Positions 36,630 through 46,700 of a stretch of 64,000 bases of DNA are shown piece by piece. A program made the position numbers and the translations under genes. Within the stretch, counting starts at the first letter, position 1. Each line of letters begins with the position of its first letter. Source of the DNA: Algoriphagus yeomjeoni (lineage in GTDB: Bacteria; Bacteroidota; Bacteroidia; Cytophagales; Cyclobacteriaceae); the NCBI RefSeq assembly GCF_003259505.1, contig NZ_QLLK01000009.1, positions 169,554-233,553 on the forward strand, read 5' to 3'. The notes beneath the pieces are model-generated. The model was not told where the DNA came from. It saw only the letters and a list, made by a program, of their open reading frames with translations, and ran no database searches.

Positions 36630-37439
36630 TTATAATTTTTCTTCAAAGAGAAAATATCCTTTATCCCAATCAATTCCCTCTGGTTTCTCCTCAAACAACC
36701 CAAAAACTGAAGAACCAGATCCAGACATAGCAGCATAATAAGCTCCATGTTCGTAAAGCTTTTCTTTTATACCTGCGATCTCAGGATGATTCGGGAAAAT
36801 GCTCGCTTCGAAGTCATTTACAAGCTCGCTTTTCCATCTGCTTCGATCAGCCAGTACTTCTTCGAGATAAACTTTTGGGGAAGCTGGAGTGACGCCTGCA
36901 TAAGCTTCTTTGGTGCCAATGTGAATCCCGGGATTGATCAAAACCAAATGAGTGCCACCCAGATCCAAATCCACCGGTTCCAGAAGCTCACCTCTTCCAC
37001 GGGCGATTTTTGGCATGTTTTCAATGAAAAAGGCGCAATCACTTCCAAGTTGCGCAGCATACTCTTCCAAAAAGAAATCATCCAAAATCAGGTCAAATAG
37101 ATTATTCATCAGCTTAAGCGCAAATGCAGCATCTGCTGAGCCTCCGCCAAGTCCAGCTCCCATCGGAATATTCTTGTGCAAGTGGATGTTCAGGTGAGGT
37201 AAGTTTGGGAAATCTTTCTTCAAAAGCTGATAAGCTTTGAGGATAAGGTTTTCCTTAGGATTTCCAGGAATTTCTAGCCCGGTGCTTTCAAATGTTGTTT
37301 TTTTGGTGCTAACGATCATTTCCAAGGCGTCATTCAGTGGAATCGGGATCATGCAACTCTCAATATCATGGTATCCATCTTTTCTTTTGGCAGTGATATG
37401 AAGTCCTAGGTTGATCTTAGCGTTTGGAAATGAAATCAT
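36630..37439 (-). CDS. ispE: 4-diphosphocytidyl-2-C-methyl-D-erythritol kinase
   Basis: 269 residues, GHMP kinase of the MEP pathway. PNAKINLGLHI (N-terminal substrate loop), the ATP loop MGAGLGGGSADA (93-104) and the late MSGSGSSVFGLF are all present. A -7 box TATTTTTG lies on the minus strand at 37464-37457. Same pathway as ispH at 15930. Confidence 0.93.
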   Translation of the reverse strand: MISFPNAKINLGLHITAKRKDGYHDIESCMIPIPLNDALEMIVSTKKTTFESTGLEIPGNPKENLILKAYQLLKKDFPNLPHLNIHLHKNIPMGAGLGGGSADAAFALKLMNNLFDLILDDFFLEEYAAQLGSDCAFFIENMPKIARGRGELLEPVDLDLGGTHLVLINPGIHIGTKEAYAGVTPASPKVYLEEVLADRSRWKSELVNDFEASIFPNHPEIAGIKEKLYEHGAYYAAMSGSGSSVFGLFEEKPEGIDWDKGYFLFEEKL

Positions 37440-37755
37440 TGGATTTAGTGTTTTGCCAAAAATAAAACAAAAAGCAGGGGAAGTGAAGCTTTTCCAAATT
37501 GAGAATTCGGTAAAAAATCTAGTATTTATTGAAGTAATTGTGGTATATCATTTTTCTTATTAAAAAAAAGAGAATAACTTTTGTTAAAATTTGAAAAAAA
37601 CAGAAATCAGTACAAAATTTTGAGAATCGAAAATTTCAACAAATCATTTGCTGAAAAACAGGGGTAAATGGTGGGTTTATAAGATTTTTATTTTGAAAAA
37701 ATTAATTTAACATACATTTTTTATATGAGTAAGTTTAAAAATGTAAAATTAAATA
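37440..37755. other. AT-rich gap upstream of the ilv leader
   Basis: Apart from the ispE -7 box I see no gene or clear hairpin here. Very A/T rich, divergent promoter region between ispE and the ilv operon; could hold regulator sites I cannot recognise. Confidence 0.5.
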
Positions 37756-37786
37756 TTGTAAGTCTGAAAATTCGGTTTTAAGTTTG
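37756..37786 (+). promoter_or_regulatory. Promoter of the ilv-leu operon
   Basis: TTG (37756-37758), a 20-base spacer and TAAGTTTG (37779-37786) match the Bacteroidota consensus. Transcription would start near 37793, just before a small hairpin with arms CTTCGGCT (37794-37801) and AGCCGGAG (37805-37812). Confidence 0.7.
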
Positions 37787-37830
37787 TCTAGTACTTCGGC
37801 TGAGAGCCGGAGATAATTTTGAAAAACAGT

Positions 37831-37881
37831 ATGTATAAAGTAGTCATTTTGCTAAGCTTAATTATTCTCATTGGATTCTAA
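37831..37881 (+). CDS. ilv operon leader peptide
   Basis: A 16-codon frame, MYKVVILLSLIILIGF, from ATG 37831 to TAA 37881. Ten of the 16 residues are Val, Ile or Leu, nearly consecutive, and the downstream genes make exactly these amino acids. Its stop codon is two bases before the first strand of the antiterminator. Ribosome stalling at these codons when charged tRNAs are scarce is the expected signal. Too short to be seen by ordinary gene calling. Confidence 0.85.
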   Translation: MYKVVILLSLIILIGF

Positions 37882-37883
37882 AT

Positions 37884-37959
37884 GTGAGGCACTAGACTAT
37901 TCTTTATAATGAAATAAAAAAAAATCTGAAGTGCCTCACTAACCTGAGGCACTTTTTTT
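37884..37959 (+). promoter_or_regulatory. Transcription attenuator of the ilv-leu operon
   Basis: Strand 2, GTGAGGCACT (37884-37893), pairs perfectly with strand 3, AGTGCCTCAC (37930-37939), to form an antiterminator. Strand 3 can instead pair with strand 4, TGAGGCACT (37945-37953), forming a nine-bp terminator followed by T7. A ribosome finishing the leader peptide would cover strand 2 and favour termination; one stalled on Val/Ile/Leu codons would leave strand 2 free and allow read-through into ilvD. Confidence 0.85.
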
Positions 37960-37966
37960 ATACCCT

Positions 37967-39652
37967 ATGAATATGACCCTGAAAAAACACAGTTGGGAAA
38001 TAAGTGATAATCCTGAGCATCCAGCAGGAATGGCAATGTTGTATGCCACTGGAATGAGTGATAAGAAAATGAAACAGCCTTTTGTAGGGATAGCCAGTTG
38101 TGGTTATGAGAGCAATCCCTGCAACATGCATCTAAATGACTTTGCCGGTCTGATCAAAGAGTCCTCACAGGATCAAGATCTGACCGGTTTGGTTTTTAAT
38201 ACCATTGGGATTTCTGACGGAACGTCTATGGGTACGCTTGGAATGCGTTATTCATTGGTTTCCAGAGAGATAATTGCTGATTCTATTGAGTCTTTTATAT
38301 TAGGTCACTCATTCGATGCCTGTGTGGCAGTTGCTGGTTGTGATAAAAATATGCCCGGTGCTGTCATGGGAATGCTTCGTATTAATCGACCTTCTATTAT
38401 GGTCTACGGAGGCACGATAGCTTCAGGTAATTATAAAGGTGAAAAACTGAATATTGTTTCGGCTTTTGAAGCATTTGGAAAAAGAGTAAATGGAAATATT
38501 TCGGACGAAGATTACGATGGTGTAATTCGTAATGCATGTCCAGGCGCTGGTGCTTGTGGAGGAATGTATACTGCAAATACCATGTCTTCAGCGATTGAAG
38601 CATTGGGCATGTCGTTGCCGTATTCTGCCTCTAATCCTGCAAATTCTCCCGAGAAACTTCAGGAATGCCGTGATGTCAATAAGTACATGAGAATTTTGTT
38701 AGAAAAAGACATCAAACCAAGTGATATCGTTACTCGAAAGAGTATTGAAAATGCTGTAACAGTTGCAATCGCTTTGGGAGGAAGTACTAATGCGGTGATG
38801 CACATCATTGCAATTGCTAGAACTGCCGGAGTAGATTTCACTATTTCAGATTTCAAAGCCATCAATGCGAAGACGCCAATGATTGGTGACTTCAAGCCTT
38901 CTGGTAAATTCATGATGGAAGACCTTCACGAGCAAGGTGGGGTTCCGGCATTTATGAAGTATATGCTGCAGCACGGCTTCATTCATGGAGATTGCATGAC
39001 CGTTACTGGAGAAACTGTAGCAGAAAATTTAAAAGATATAGCCCCAGTGACCGTATCTATGGTGAATGTGATTCACCCGTTGGAAACTCCTATAAAAGCA
39101 ACTGGGCACCTTTGCATACTAGATGGAAATTTGGCACCCGAGGGAGCCGTAGCTAAAATCACAGGTAAAGAAGGAAGTTCATTTACTGGCCCGGCTCACG
39201 TATTTGATTCGGAGCAAGAGGCAAATGATGCGATCCGTGATCATAAAGTGCAAAAAGGTGAAGTACTCGTCATCAGAAATATTGGTCCAAAAGGAGGGCC
39301 GGGAATGCCGGAAATGTTGAAACCTACTTCTATGATTATTGGAGCTGGTTTAGGTTCGGACGTGGCGTTGATCACAGATGGGAGATTCTCTGGAGGTACT
39401 CACGGTTTTGTCGTAGGACACGTGACTCCTGAGGCATGGTCTGGTGGACCAATTGGACTCGTCCAAAATGGAGACATAATTACGATCGATGCTGATGGGT
39501 TAAAACTTACAGTCGCAGTATCTGATGAAGAGCTAGCTGAAAGGAAAAAATCCTGGAAGCAGAAAGAGATGCCTGAATTGCAAGGGACATTAAAGAAATA
39601 CAACAAACTAGTATCTACCGCATCCGAAGGTTGCGTAACAGACAAATTCTAA
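37967..39652 (+). CDS. ilvD: Dihydroxy-acid dehydratase
   Basis: 561 residues, IlvD/Edd family. Dehydrates dihydroxyisovalerate and dihydroxymethylvalerate to the keto acids of Val and Ile. Iron-sulfur ligand candidates are C52 (SNPCNMH), C125 (AGCDKNMPG) and C197 ([13 protein letters not shown]). [12 protein letters not shown] and [13 protein letters not shown] are typical late motifs; [12 protein letters not shown] and [10 protein letters not shown] close the active site. First structural gene after the attenuator; four bases before ilvB. Confidence 0.95.
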   Translation: MNMTLKKHSWEISDNPEHPAGMAMLYATGMSDKKMKQPFVGIASCGYESNPCNMHLNDFAGLIKESSQDQDLTGLVFNTIGISDGTSMGTLGMRYSLVSREIIADSIESFILGHSFDACVAVAGCDKNMPGAVMGMLRINRPSIMVYGGTIASGNYKGEKLNIVSAFEAFGKRVNGNISDEDYDGVIRNACPGAGACGGMYTANTMSSAIEALGMSLPYSASNPANSPEKLQECRDVNKYMRILLEKDIKPSDIVTRKSIENAVTVAIALGGSTNAVMHIIAIARTAGVDFTISDFKAINAKTPMIGDFKPSGKFMMEDLHEQGGVPAFMKYMLQHGFIHGDCMTVTGETVAENLKDIAPVTVSMVNVIHPLETPIKATGHLCILDGNLAPEGAVAKITGKEGSSFTGPAHVFDSEQEANDAIRDHKVQKGEVLVIRNIGPKGGPGMPEMLKPTSMIIGAGLGSDVALITDGRFSGGTHGFVVGHVTPEAWSGGPIGLVQNGDIITIDADGLKLTVAVSDEELAERKKSWKQKEMPELQGTLKKYNKLVSTASEGCVTDKF

Positions 39653-39656
39653 GCCC

Positions 39657-41351
39657 ATGAAGGATTCAATGATAAGAGGAGCTGACATCGTAGTTAGATC
39701 ACTCATTGCCGAGAATGCGGAAATAATCTTCGGGTATCCCGGAGGAGCAATAATGCCCGTTTACGACGCATTGCATGATTATCATGATCAGTTGAGACAT
39801 GTACTTACACGCCATGAGCAAGGTGCGATCCATGCTGCTCAAGGCTATGCACGCGTCTCTGGTAAAGTAGGTGTCTGTATTGCTACTTCTGGTCCAGGTG
39901 CTACTAATCTGATTACAGGTCTGGCCGATGCCCAAATCGATAGCACTCCTTTGGTTTGCATCACAGGACAAGTCGCTTCTCATCTTCTAGGAACTGATGC
40001 TTTTCAGGAAACTGACGTAGTAGGTATATCTATGCCAGGTACCAAGTGGAATATCCAGGTCAGAAGAGTGGAAGATATTGCTCCAGCCATTGCGAAAGGC
40101 TTTTATATAGCTAAATCAGGAAGGCCAGGGCCAGTTTTGATTGATATCACAAAAGATGCACAGACAAACTTTGGTGAGTTTAATTATGAGCCATGTTTAG
40201 GATTCAGGTCTTATAGGACGCACATTCCAATAGAAAAAACTGCTATTCAAGAAGCTGCATTTCTGATCAATATGGCTAAGCGACCTTATGTTCTTTTTGG
40301 TCAAGGTGTCGTATTGGGACAAGCGGAGGCCGAATTAAAATCATTCTTAGAAAAATCAGGAATCCCAGCAGCCTGCACCTTGCTGGGCTCAGGAGCATTA
40401 TCTGAGGATCATCCAAATTATGTTGGTAAACTCGGGATGCATGGAAATTATGCGCCAAATCTTTTGACAAACCAATGTGATGTTTTGATCGCTGTAGGGA
40501 TGAGATTTGATGACCGGGTGACGGGAGATTTGAAGCGTTATGCCAAGCAAGCCAAGGTGATTCATTTGGAACTTGACCCAGCAGAGATCAATAAAAATGT
40601 GAAATGTGAAGTAGCGGTTTTAGGAAGTTGTAAGGATAGTTTAGAATTATTGACTCAAGCAGTTAAAGAGAATTCCTATCCTGAGTGGATGGCTAAATTT
40701 CAAAAGCTTGCTGATGAAGAAAATGCTACAGTCATTCAGCCAGATTTAATGCCAACCAAAAATGGTTTGACCATGGGAGAAGTCATCCATCGGGTCAACC
40801 AATACAAAGCAGATGATGCGATATTAGTGACTGACGTAGGTCAGCATCAAATGATCGCTTGGAGGTATTTTAATTACAAAAAACCAAGAACTCAAGTCAC
40901 TTCCGGTGGCTTAGGGACGATGGGTTTTGCTCTTCCTGCGGCATTGGGAGCCCAGATGTATGACTTCTCCAGACAGGTAGTATGTGTAGTAGGAGATGGT
41001 GGGATTCAGATGACTATTCAGGAACTCGGAACTATCATGCAGACCAAGGCTCCTGTGAAGATTGTCCTGCTTAACAACAATTTCTTAGGGATGGTAAGGC
41101 AATGGCAGCAAATGTTTTTTGACAAACGCTATTCATTTACCGAACTTGACAATCCGGATTTCATCAAAATAGCTGAAGCATATAATATTCAAGCTCAAAA
41201 AGTCACTGAACGAGGTGATTTGCAGGAAGCTATCGAAGATATGCTGATTCACGATGGACCTTATTTCCTCGAAGTGGTAGTGGAAAAAGAAGATAATGTA
41301 TTCCCAATGATTGCCACTGGCTGTTCAGTGGAAGAGGTTAGACTTAGCTAA
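39657..41351 (+). CDS. ilvB: Acetolactate synthase large subunit
   Basis: 564 residues, thiamine diphosphate enzyme. Catalytic glutamate E54 lies in RHEQGAIHAAQGYAR. The FAD-binding middle domain has GMRFDDRVTGDL, and the ThDP/Mg motif is GDGGIQMTIQELGT followed by LLNNNFLGMVRQWQ. Condenses two pyruvates (Val/Leu) or pyruvate and 2-ketobutyrate (Ile). Its regulatory partner ilvN follows at 41452. Confidence 0.95.
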   Translation: MKDSMIRGADIVVRSLIAENAEIIFGYPGGAIMPVYDALHDYHDQLRHVLTRHEQGAIHAAQGYARVSGKVGVCIATSGPGATNLITGLADAQIDSTPLVCITGQVASHLLGTDAFQETDVVGISMPGTKWNIQVRRVEDIAPAIAKGFYIAKSGRPGPVLIDITKDAQTNFGEFNYEPCLGFRSYRTHIPIEKTAIQEAAFLINMAKRPYVLFGQGVVLGQAEAELKSFLEKSGIPAACTLLGSGALSEDHPNYVGKLGMHGNYAPNLLTNQCDVLIAVGMRFDDRVTGDLKRYAKQAKVIHLELDPAEINKNVKCEVAVLGSCKDSLELLTQAVKENSYPEWMAKFQKLADEENATVIQPDLMPTKNGLTMGEVIHRVNQYKADDAILVTDVGQHQMIAWRYFNYKKPRTQVTSGGLGTMGFALPAALGAQMYDFSRQVVCVVGDGGIQMTIQELGTIMQTKAPVKIVLLNNNFLGMVRQWQQMFFDKRYSFTELDNPDFIKIAEAYNIQAQKVTERGDLQEAIEDMLIHDGPYFLEVVVEKEDNVFPMIATGCSVEEVRLS

Positions 41352-41360
41352 TTCAAACAA

Positions 41361-41447
41361 ATGAAATCGAGCAAAATTCAGTTACCGCCAAGAAGGATGA
41401 ATATGATTCCTGCGAGATTCCATGTGGCCTTTGAAAGAAAATTATAA
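41361..41447 (+). CDS. 28-residue ORF between ilvB and ilvN (predicted)
   Basis: ATG 41361 to TAA 41447 encodes 28 residues, strongly basic (MKSSKIQLPPRRMNMI then PARFHVAFERKL). It starts nine bases after the ilvB stop and ends four bases before the ilvN ATG, filling the only gap between the two. No family recognised. Could be a microprotein or just a spacer that keeps ribosomes on the message. Confidence 0.35.
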   Translation: MKSSKIQLPPRRMNMIPARFHVAFERKL

Positions 41448-41451
41448 TCAC

Positions 41452-41952
41452 ATGAAACGATATACCATATTCGTTATTACCGAAAACTTCATCGGTATTC
41501 TAAATCGCATCACCATTATTTTTACCCGTAGAGGTATCAATATCGATGCCCTCACAGCCTCGGAAAGCCGATTGGAAGGAATCCATAGGATCACTATCGA
41601 GGTGACAGCTTCAGAGGATACTGTCATTCAGTTGGTCAATCAGATTGAGAAGATTATCGATGTGATTAAGGCTTTTTATCATGAAGATGAAAGCGTGGTA
41701 TATCAGGAAATTGCTTTGTATAAAATCCCTGTTTCACGTCTAGATGGAGGCCTGGAGAAAATCATTCGTCAACACAATGCCAAAATAATTGCGGCAGAAC
41801 CTGATTTCGTGGTTCTGGAACTGACAGGTCATAAGGAGCAAACTCAAGAATTGCTCGAGATTTTAAAGGGCTACGGTCTACTAGAGTTTGCCAGGTCAGG
41901 TAGAGTAGCTGTCGCGAAAAGAATGTTAACCATTGACAGTTTTGTCAAATAA
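41452..41952 (+). CDS. ilvN: Acetolactate synthase small (regulatory) subunit
   Basis: 166 residues with an N-terminal ACT domain (YTIFVITENFIGILNRITIIFTRRG in outline: ENFIGILNRIT, RRGINIDALTASES) and the C-terminal ALS_ss_C domain. Confers feedback inhibition by branched-chain amino acids. Start at ATG 41452 (MKRYTIFV); the in-frame ATG at 41422 would add ten residues not in the family. Confidence 0.92.
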   Translation: MKRYTIFVITENFIGILNRITIIFTRRGINIDALTASESRLEGIHRITIEVTASEDTVIQLVNQIEKIIDVIKAFYHEDESVVYQEIALYKIPVSRLDGGLEKIIRQHNAKIIAAEPDFVVLELTGHKEQTQELLEILKGYGLLEFARSGRVAVAKRMLTIDSFVK

Positions 41953-42013
41953 TAATAAACCAAAGAAGGCTTCCGCAGGAACCTATTAAACACTAGTAAT
42001 AAATAAAAAACAG

Positions 42014-43057
42014 ATGAAATTAAAATTCGGCTCAACAGAAGAAAACGTAGTAACTAGGGAAGAATTTCCACTGGAAAAAGCAAGAGAAGTACTCAAAGAC
42101 GAAGTGATCGCAGTATTGGGTTACGGTGTCCAAGGTCCAGGTCAGGCGCTTAACTTGAAAGACAACGGTTTCAACGTGATTGTAGGTCAGCGTAAAGGCT
42201 CCAAAACTTGGGACAAAGCTGTAGCTGATGGCTGGGTTCCTGGCGAAACACTTTTCGAATTGGAAGAAGCTTGCGAAAAAGGTACTATCCTTCAGTTCCT
42301 TCTTTCCGATGCAGGTCAGATTGCTCTTTGGCCTACGGTAAAGAAGCATCTTACTCCAGGTAAAGCACTTTATTTCTCTCACGGCTTCGGTGTGACTTAC
42401 AAAGAAAAAACAGGTATCATACCTCCTTCTGACGTAGATGTGATCTTGGTAGCTCCTAAAGGTTCTGGGACTTCCTTGAGAAGAATGTTTGTAGAAGGTA
42501 GAGGGTTGAACTCATCTTATGCAATCTATCAGGATGGAACTGGCAGAGCTTATGATCGTGTTGTTGCACTAGGTATAGGAGTTGGGTCAGGCTATCTGTT
42601 TGAAACAGATTTCTACCGTGAAGTAACTTCCGATTTGACTGGCGAAAGAGGTACTTTGATGGGTGCTATTCAAGGTATTTTTGCAGCTCAGTACGAAGTA
42701 TTGAGATCAAATGGTCACTCTCCATCTGAAGCTTTCAACGAAACAGTGGAAGAATTAACTCAGTCATTGATGCCATTGGTAGCTGAAAACGGAATGGATT
42801 GGATGTATGCCAACTGCTCCACTACAGCTCAAAGAGGTGCACTTGACTGGTGGAAGCCTTTCAGAGATGCTACTAAGCCAGTTTTCGAAGAATTATATAA
42901 CAGTGTAAAAACTGGTCAAGAAGCTCAAAAGTCTATCGACTCTAATTCAAAAGAAGATTATAGAGTGAAATTAGAAGCTGAATTGAAAGAATTGAGAGAT
43001 TCTGAAATGTGGCAGGCAGGTGCTGTCGTCCGTCAATTGAGACCAGAAAATAATTAA
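42014..43057 (+). CDS. ilvC: Ketol-acid reductoisomerase
   Basis: 347 residues. The Rossmann motif is [14 protein letters not shown] with the NADPH loop [12 protein letters not shown], and the catalytic KARI domain contains [17 protein letters not shown] and [13 protein letters not shown]. Isomerizes and reduces acetolactate and acetohydroxybutyrate. The sequence type is that common in Bacteroidota. Same operon, 61 bases after ilvN. Confidence 0.95.
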   Translation: MKLKFGSTEENVVTREEFPLEKAREVLKDEVIAVLGYGVQGPGQALNLKDNGFNVIVGQRKGSKTWDKAVADGWVPGETLFELEEACEKGTILQFLLSDAGQIALWPTVKKHLTPGKALYFSHGFGVTYKEKTGIIPPSDVDVILVAPKGSGTSLRRMFVEGRGLNSSYAIYQDGTGRAYDRVVALGIGVGSGYLFETDFYREVTSDLTGERGTLMGAIQGIFAAQYEVLRSNGHSPSEAFNETVEELTQSLMPLVAENGMDWMYANCSTTAQRGALDWWKPFRDATKPVFEELYNSVKTGQEAQKSIDSNSKEDYRVKLEAELKELRDSEMWQAGAVVRQLRPENN

Positions 43058-43076
43058 CACAAAAACCCCAAGAATT

Positions 43077-44585
43077 ATGAGTGAGAAGCTATGGATATTT
43101 GACACTACCCTGAGAGATGGGGAGCAAGTACCCGGGTGTCAGCTGAATACCCAGGAGAAAATTGTGGTAGCAAAAGCGCTGGAAGAATTAGGTGTAGATA
43201 TTATCGAAGCCGGCTTTCCAATTTCTAGTCCAGGAGATTTCAATTCTGTACTCGAGATTTCAAAGGCAGTTTCTAACCCGATTATCTGCGCCCTCTCCAG
43301 AGCTGTAGAAAAAGATATCGAAGTAGCGGCTCAATCCCTCAAATTCGCGAAAAAGGGTCGTATTCATACCGGTATCGGTGTTTCACCTTATCACATTCAA
43401 TACAAACTGCGCTCTACTCCCGAGGATATTATTGCTCGGGGTGTAGCTGCGGTGAAGTTTGCCAGAAGGTTTGTAGACGACGTGGAGTTTTACGCTGAAG
43501 ATGCTGGACGAGCTGAGCCAGATTTCTTGAATAAAATCATCGAAGAAGTGATCAAAGCAGGAGCGACGGTAGTGAATATTCCTGATACTACAGGTTACAC
43601 GCTTCCTGAACAATACGGTGCTATCATCGCCAGCTTGAAGAATAATGTGCCAAACATTGACAAAGCAATCATTGCTACACATTGTCATAATGATCTTGGT
43701 ATGGCTACCGCTAACACTGTAGCCGGTGTACAGCATGGAGCTCGTCAAGTGGAAGTGACCATCAATGGTATTGGAGAAAGAGCGGGGAATACCTCTCTGG
43801 AAGAAGTAGTGATGGCAATCAAATGCCACAAATCTATTCCAGTGCATACAGAGATTGTCACCCCGAGAATCTATAATACCAGTCGCCTGATTTCCAAATT
43901 GATGAACATGCCAGTTCAGCCAAACAAAGCTATCGTTGGTAGAAATGCATTTGCGCACTCATCAGGAATTCACCAAGATGGCGTGTTGAAGCATAGAGAA
44001 AACTATGAAATCATCGATCCAAAAGATGTTGGAGTCGGAGAGTCAACTATCGTCTTGACAGCAAGGTCTGGAAGAGCTGCTTTGAAGCATCACTTGGATG
44101 CTTTGGGAGTAGAATTGGAGGGGGAGGCTCTAAGAGAAGTTTACGAAGAGTTCTTGATTTTGGCAGATAGCAAGCGTGATATTGGTCGTAAAGATTTGAT
44201 GGGCTTGGTAGGTAAGTTTGTGACAGATTCAAATTTCATAGAATTGGGAAAAGTCACTTATTCATCCAACGGAACCATTCAAGCTCAGGTAGAAATGAAA
44301 ATCGGTGACGAGTCTCATACTTCTACTGCGCATGGAAATGGCCCAGTAGACGCAGTATTGAAAGCAATAGACAAGATTGCCAAGCCAGCTGTTGAATTGG
44401 AAGAATTTCTGATTCAGGCTATTACACATGGCAGTGACGATGTGGCGAAAGTTCACATGAGGTTAATCAAAGGAGATAAGCCTTACTATGGCTTTTCCTC
44501 ACATACAGACATCGTATTGGCTTCAGCTCAGGCCTTTGTAGATGCACTCAATAAAATCCCGGTCAAAGAATACGCGACCGCATAA
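43077..44585 (+). CDS. leuA: 2-isopropylmalate synthase
   Basis: 502 residues. DRE-TIM metallolyase: [13 protein letters not shown] with the metal aspartate, [14 protein letters not shown] (metal histidines), [16 protein letters not shown]. The C-terminal LeuA dimer/allosteric domain begins about residue 360. Condenses ketoisovalerate with acetyl-CoA, committing to leucine. Distinct from the CimA-type enzyme at 46701. Two bases before leuC. Confidence 0.94.
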   Translation: MSEKLWIFDTTLRDGEQVPGCQLNTQEKIVVAKALEELGVDIIEAGFPISSPGDFNSVLEISKAVSNPIICALSRAVEKDIEVAAQSLKFAKKGRIHTGIGVSPYHIQYKLRSTPEDIIARGVAAVKFARRFVDDVEFYAEDAGRAEPDFLNKIIEEVIKAGATVVNIPDTTGYTLPEQYGAIIASLKNNVPNIDKAIIATHCHNDLGMATANTVAGVQHGARQVEVTINGIGERAGNTSLEEVVMAIKCHKSIPVHTEIVTPRIYNTSRLISKLMNMPVQPNKAIVGRNAFAHSSGIHQDGVLKHRENYEIIDPKDVGVGESTIVLTARSGRAALKHHLDALGVELEGEALREVYEEFLILADSKRDIGRKDLMGLVGKFVTDSNFIELGKVTYSSNGTIQAQVEMKIGDESHTSTAHGNGPVDAVLKAIDKIAKPAVELEEFLIQAITHGSDDVAKVHMRLIKGDKPYYGFSSHTDIVLASAQAFVDALNKIPVKEYATA

Positions 44586-44587
44586 TT

Positions 44588-45994
44588 ATGGAAAAGACAA
44601 CATTATTTGATAAAATCTGGGATGCTCACGTAGTGAAATCAGTTCCGGCTGGACCAGATGTATTCTTCATCGATAAGCATTTTATCCATGAAGTAACTTC
44701 TCCCGTAGCTTTCCTAAACTTGGAAAAGCGTGGAATAGGAGTGAAAAACCCAAGCAGAACTGTCGCTACTCCTGATCACAATGTTCCTACTATAGATCAG
44801 GATAAAACGATCAAGGACAAGCTTTCCCGCATGCAAGTAGAAAGACTTCGTGAGAACTGTGCCAAATATGGCATCGAACTTCACGATTTGGGTTCTGCTC
44901 ATCACGGGATTGTTCACGTGATCGGTCCAGAGCTTGGTATCACGCAACCAGGAATGACGATCGTATGTGGTGATAGCCACACTTCTACGCACGGTGCATT
45001 CGGAGCTATTGCTTTCGGAATCGGTACTTCTGAGGTAGAGATGGTTTTGGCGACGCAGTGTATCATGCAGTCCAAGGCTAAGAAAATGAGGATTACCATC
45101 GATGGCGTAGCAGGACCAGGTGTGACTTCCAAAGATTTAATTCTTTATGTGATCGCTCAGATTTCTGCAGCTGGTGCTACTGGATATTTTGTGGAATATG
45201 CAGGATCTGCGATCCAAAGCCTTTCCATGGAAGCTAGAATGACAGTTTGTAACATGTCTATCGAAATGGGAGCACGTGGAGGTTTGATCGCTCCGGATGA
45301 GACTACTTTCGAATACCTAAAAGGAAAACAATATTCTCCAAAAGGTGAAGAATGGGACAAAGCTGTAGCTCACTGGAAAACTTTGAAAACTGACGAAGGT
45401 GCTGTTTTCGACAAAGAATATCACTTCGACGCTGCGGATATAGAGCCGATGATCACGTACGGCACAAATCCTGGAATGGGTATCAAAGTGAAAGGAAATA
45501 TACCTACTACCGAGGGAATGGAAGGCAGTAATAAGTCTTCTTACCTGAAATCTTTGGCTTACATGGGCTTTGAGCCGGGTGAAGCTATCAAAGGCAAAAA
45601 GGTTGATTTCGTATTCGTTGGTTCATGCACAAACGGTAGAATTGAAGATATCCGTTCTGTGGCTTCCTATGTAAAAGGTCACAAAAAAGCGGATAACATT
45701 ACTGCTTGGATTGTACCAGGATCTCGGGAGGTTGAAAAAATGGCGCATGAAGAAGGTTTGGTAAAGATCTTGGAAGAAGCTGGATTCGAACTACGTCAGC
45801 CAGGCTGTTCTGCATGTTTAGCGATGAACGATGACAAAATTCCTTCTGGAAAATACGCCGTATCTACTTCCAATAGAAACTTTGAAGGCCGTCAGGGACC
45901 TGGAGCTAGAACTATGCTTGCATCTCCTTTGACAGTAGCAGCAGTAGCCATAGCAGGCGAAATTTGCGACCCTAGAGAAGTGTTCCAAAATTAA
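44588..45994 (+). CDS. leuC: 3-isopropylmalate dehydratase large subunit
   Basis: 468 residues, aconitase family. [4Fe-4S] cysteines sit in [11 protein letters not shown] and [26 protein letters not shown] is also conserved. Works with LeuD in leucine synthesis and, with the citramalate pathway, in isoleucine synthesis. The 107-base gap to leuD carries low-complexity repeats. Confidence 0.95.
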   Translation: MEKTTLFDKIWDAHVVKSVPAGPDVFFIDKHFIHEVTSPVAFLNLEKRGIGVKNPSRTVATPDHNVPTIDQDKTIKDKLSRMQVERLRENCAKYGIELHDLGSAHHGIVHVIGPELGITQPGMTIVCGDSHTSTHGAFGAIAFGIGTSEVEMVLATQCIMQSKAKKMRITIDGVAGPGVTSKDLILYVIAQISAAGATGYFVEYAGSAIQSLSMEARMTVCNMSIEMGARGGLIAPDETTFEYLKGKQYSPKGEEWDKAVAHWKTLKTDEGAVFDKEYHFDAADIEPMITYGTNPGMGIKVKGNIPTTEGMEGSNKSSYLKSLAYMGFEPGEAIKGKKVDFVFVGSCTNGRIEDIRSVASYVKGHKKADNITAWIVPGSREVEKMAHEEGLVKILEEAGFELRQPGCSACLAMNDDKIPSGKYAVSTSNRNFEGRQGPGARTMLASPLTVAAVAIAGEICDPREVFQN

Positions 45995-46059
45995 AAACAC
46001 GAAGTCAGAAATGGAAAGTACAGATCGAATCGGTAACTAAGTTTTATGCACCGATCAAA

Positions 46060-46095
46060 TCTTTCAATTTTCCAATTTTCCAATCTTTCAATTTA
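46060..46095. repeat. Low-complexity tandem repeat in the leuC-leuD gap
   Basis: Units like CTTTCAATTTTCC and AATTTTCCAATC repeat about three times just before leuD. No hairpin or terminator is formed. Similar TTCAATT..CCAATTTTC strings occur at 60010-60035, suggesting a dispersed intergenic repeat. Confidence 0.5.
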
Positions 46096-46101
46096 TATAA
46101 A

Positions 46102-46692
46102 ATGGCTTACGATAAATTTACTGTTCTCACCAGCACTGCGGTTCCATTACCGACAGACAATGTGGATACAGATCAGATCATCCCAGCTAGATTCCTGAAG
46201 GCTACTGAGCGTGAAGGTTTTGGCGACAATCTTTTCCGTGACTGGAGATATGATGTGGAGGGAAACCCTAAAAAGGATTTTGTACTAAACGATCCAACTT
46301 ACAGTGGTAAAATCTTGGTTTCAGGGAGAAATTTCGGTTCTGGATCAAGTCGAGAGCATGCAGTATGGGCATTATATGATTACGGTTTTAGATGCGTAGT
46401 TTCCAGCTTTTTCGCAGATATATTCAAAAATAACTGCTTGAATATCGGCGTACTTCCAGTGACAGTTTCTCCAGCTTTTGCTGACAAACTCCTAGATACA
46501 ATTACTGCTAATCCCGCTGCGACTATTACCGTGGACATTCCTTCTCAAAAGATAACATTGGACTCCACTGGAGAGTCTGAATCTTTTGACATCAATCAAT
46601 ACAAGAAAGATAATATGCAAAATGGCTTCGACGACATAGACTATTTATTGAATATGTCGGAGGAAATCGATGCTTTTGCAGCTAGTAAATAA
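46102..46692 (+). CDS. leuD: 3-isopropylmalate dehydratase small subunit
   Basis: 196 residues, aconitase swivel domain: NVDTDQIIPARFLK and GRNFGSGSSREHAVWAL are family signatures. Heterodimer partner of LeuC. Eight bases before cimA. Confidence 0.95.
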   Translation: MAYDKFTVLTSTAVPLPTDNVDTDQIIPARFLKATEREGFGDNLFRDWRYDVEGNPKKDFVLNDPTYSGKILVSGRNFGSGSSREHAVWALYDYGFRCVVSSFFADIFKNNCLNIGVLPVTVSPAFADKLLDTITANPAATITVDIPSQKITLDSTGESESFDINQYKKDNMQNGFDDIDYLLNMSEEIDAFAASK

Positions 46693-46700
46693 GTTATAAA

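Noticed and set aside
37790..37960. T-box riboswitch before ilvD
   Set aside because: No T-box consensus or specifier stem was seen; the leader peptide and alternative hairpins explain the region.
43383..43958. 191-codon open frame antisense to leuA
   Set aside because: Shadow of the conserved leuA catalytic domain.
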